A stretch of DNA of 37,058 nt from Acidobacteriota bacterium (GTDB lineage: Bacteria; Acidobacteriota; Terriglobia; Acidiferrales; UBA7541): assembly GCA_013286165.1 (NCBI GenBank), contig JABDGF010000017.1, forward strand, positions 1 to 37,058, read 5' to 3'. Numbering within the stretch: the first letter of the stretch is position 1; every line of letters begins with the position of its first letter. The notes beneath the pieces were generated by a model. That model did not search any database and was not told the origin of the DNA. It saw only the letters and a program-made list of their open reading frames with translations. Below, one piece after another: positions 37,009-37,058 of the stretch. A program made the position numbers and the translations under genes.

Positions 37009-37058
37009 TCGAGTGGCCTCAATGTATCCGATTCGTGTGCGGCGCGAAAGATGCGATG

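Overview
The window looks like chromosomal DNA of an Acidobacteriota member, probably a Terriglobia-type genome. The evidence is one protein with the VWFA-related Acidobacterial domain, an orphan 'ADOP' MacB/FtsX-type permease without an ATPase beside it, a cytosolic Ser/Thr kinase fused to TolB-like and TPR segments, GC-rich coding DNA, and many structured intergenic repeats. Taxonomy is inferred from gene content only. No rRNA, tRNA, phage gene, transposase or CRISPR array was seen.

Layout. 1-2.1 kb: a DpnA-like adenine methyltransferase with an extra C-terminal region, then about 860 bp of non-coding DNA holding three kinds of repeat. 2.1-3.9 kb: an exported cytochrome c/PQQ-propeller dehydrogenase broken by a frameshift plus apparent internal deletion. 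3.9-7.3 kb: an NAD(P)-binding epimerase-like protein divergent from a large ABC-type permease, followed by a clear terminator. 7.5-9.7 kb: an OPT-family transporter with a one-base frameshift in a T6 run. 9.9-11.7 kb: a DUF4230 membrane protein and a crotonase-fold protein, the latter flanked by 61-bp direct repeats. 11.9-13.5 kb: a membrane-anchored catalase-like haem protein coupled to a cytochrome b561. 14.1-16.5 kb: an exported 819-residue protein of unknown function. 16.6-18.9 kb: the Ser/Thr kinase. 19.3-20.1 kb: a rhomboid protease. A 215-bp structured repeat precedes both the 819-residue gene and the rhomboid gene.

20.2-30.3 kb is mainly central carbon metabolism on the minus strand. 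Pyruvate kinase lies behind an exported M20 peptidase. A second run reads glgC, SAM methyltransferase, HEAT-like protein, enolase and phosphoglycerate mutase. Enolase, gpmI and pyk together cover three consecutive steps of lower glycolysis (3-phosphoglycerate to pyruvate); glgC draws glucose-1-phosphate to glycogen. The VWFA protein sits divergently between the two runs.

30.7-37 kb: rpsU, a double zinc-ribbon protein whose ribosome-binding site lies in a predicted hairpin, a possible structured RNA ending in a strong terminator, a Tat-exported HisC-like aminotransferase, a DinB-fold protein, 2-oxoglutarate dehydrogenase E1 (sucA) behind an extended -10 promoter, and an O-methyltransferase.

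Most genes are recognisable families. The least explained material is non-coding: the 215-bp repeat with compensatory changes in one hairpin, the paired 83-bp repeats near the left end, and the RNA-like segment at 31.35-31.50 kb. No clear new multi-gene system was identified.
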